Shown here in pieces: positions 63,751-64,000 of a stretch of 64,000 nt of DNA. A model generated the notes under the pieces. It did no database searches and had not been told where the DNA came from. It saw only the letters and a list, made by a program, of their open reading frames with translations. Numbering within the stretch: the stretch's first letter is position 1; each line of letters begins with the position of its first letter. The position numbers and the translations under genes are program-made. The DNA is from Cristatella mucedo (taxonomy: Eukaryota > Bryozoa > Phylactolaemata > Cristatellidae): assembly GCA_009760855.2 (NCBI GenBank), contig WPIO01000156.1, positions 271,501 to 335,500 on the forward strand. The letters run 5' to 3'.

Positions 63751-64000
63751 AAGCAGCTCAGACGTCCCAAGGTCAGACGGATGCCTACTAGCTTTTATTG
63801 GCCTCGGTCCCATATTTAGTTAAAAGCAAAGTTTCCAATCCCTTAAGAATTAGCTTGTGGTCAAGTGATATGCATACAGCTGACTAATCTTCGGACTTGT
63901 GTGCTCAACACTTCGATATGAGCTTGGACAGAGAGCTGAGCAAAGCACGTACATACGACAACATATCACTTAGAAGATCAATCCTAAGCATAGCAATAAT

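Overview
This window is metazoan nuclear DNA. The coding parts are short exons with GT-AG introns and conserved animal proteins, set in a large excess of decayed transposons and long dinucleotide microsatellites. The repeats (L2/CR1-like LINEs, tRNA-derived SINEs, Tc1-like transposons) point to an invertebrate, but I cannot name the species. Nothing looks prokaryotic: there are no operons, CRISPR arrays or rRNA genes.

Three recognisable genes lie head to tail on the minus strand. (1) Positions 284-24667 hold thirteen exons of a GBA2-type non-lysosomal glucosylceramidase (GH116). Every exon junction keeps phase. The C-terminal exons lie beyond the left edge. (2) Positions 31827-41625 hold a complete four-exon sideroflexin (SFXN1/3 type), 319 codons plus stop. 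(3) Positions 47292-57605 hold the second cyclin fold and the complete C-terminus of a cyclin T, the regulatory subunit of P-TEFb. Its last exon is a single 1.95-kb exon rich in His, Ser, Ala and Gly. The N-terminal cyclin exons are not seen and probably lie beyond the right edge.

The rest is introns and intergenic DNA, mostly relics. LINE family A ends in an AAGCGCC...GGGCGCT hairpin followed by ATT repeats. LINE family B ends in TACATTACAT. SINE-1 carries tRNA-like A and B boxes and borrows a family-A-like 3' tail. SINE-2 is a second tRNA-like family with its own 3' module. Tc1/mariner transposase relics occur at about 9.3, 26.1-27.1 and 36.9-37.5 kb. Microsatellites (AC, GA/TC, TA) reach about 176 bp.

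The three genes are housekeeping functions (glycolipid breakdown, mitochondrial serine transport, transcription elongation), and I see no reason to think they form a functional unit. I found no convincing new system. The items most worth checking are a short coding-looking relic at 15081-15290, the tail shared by SINE-1 and the LINE, several foldback repeat arrangements, and the histidine-rich tail of the cyclin T.
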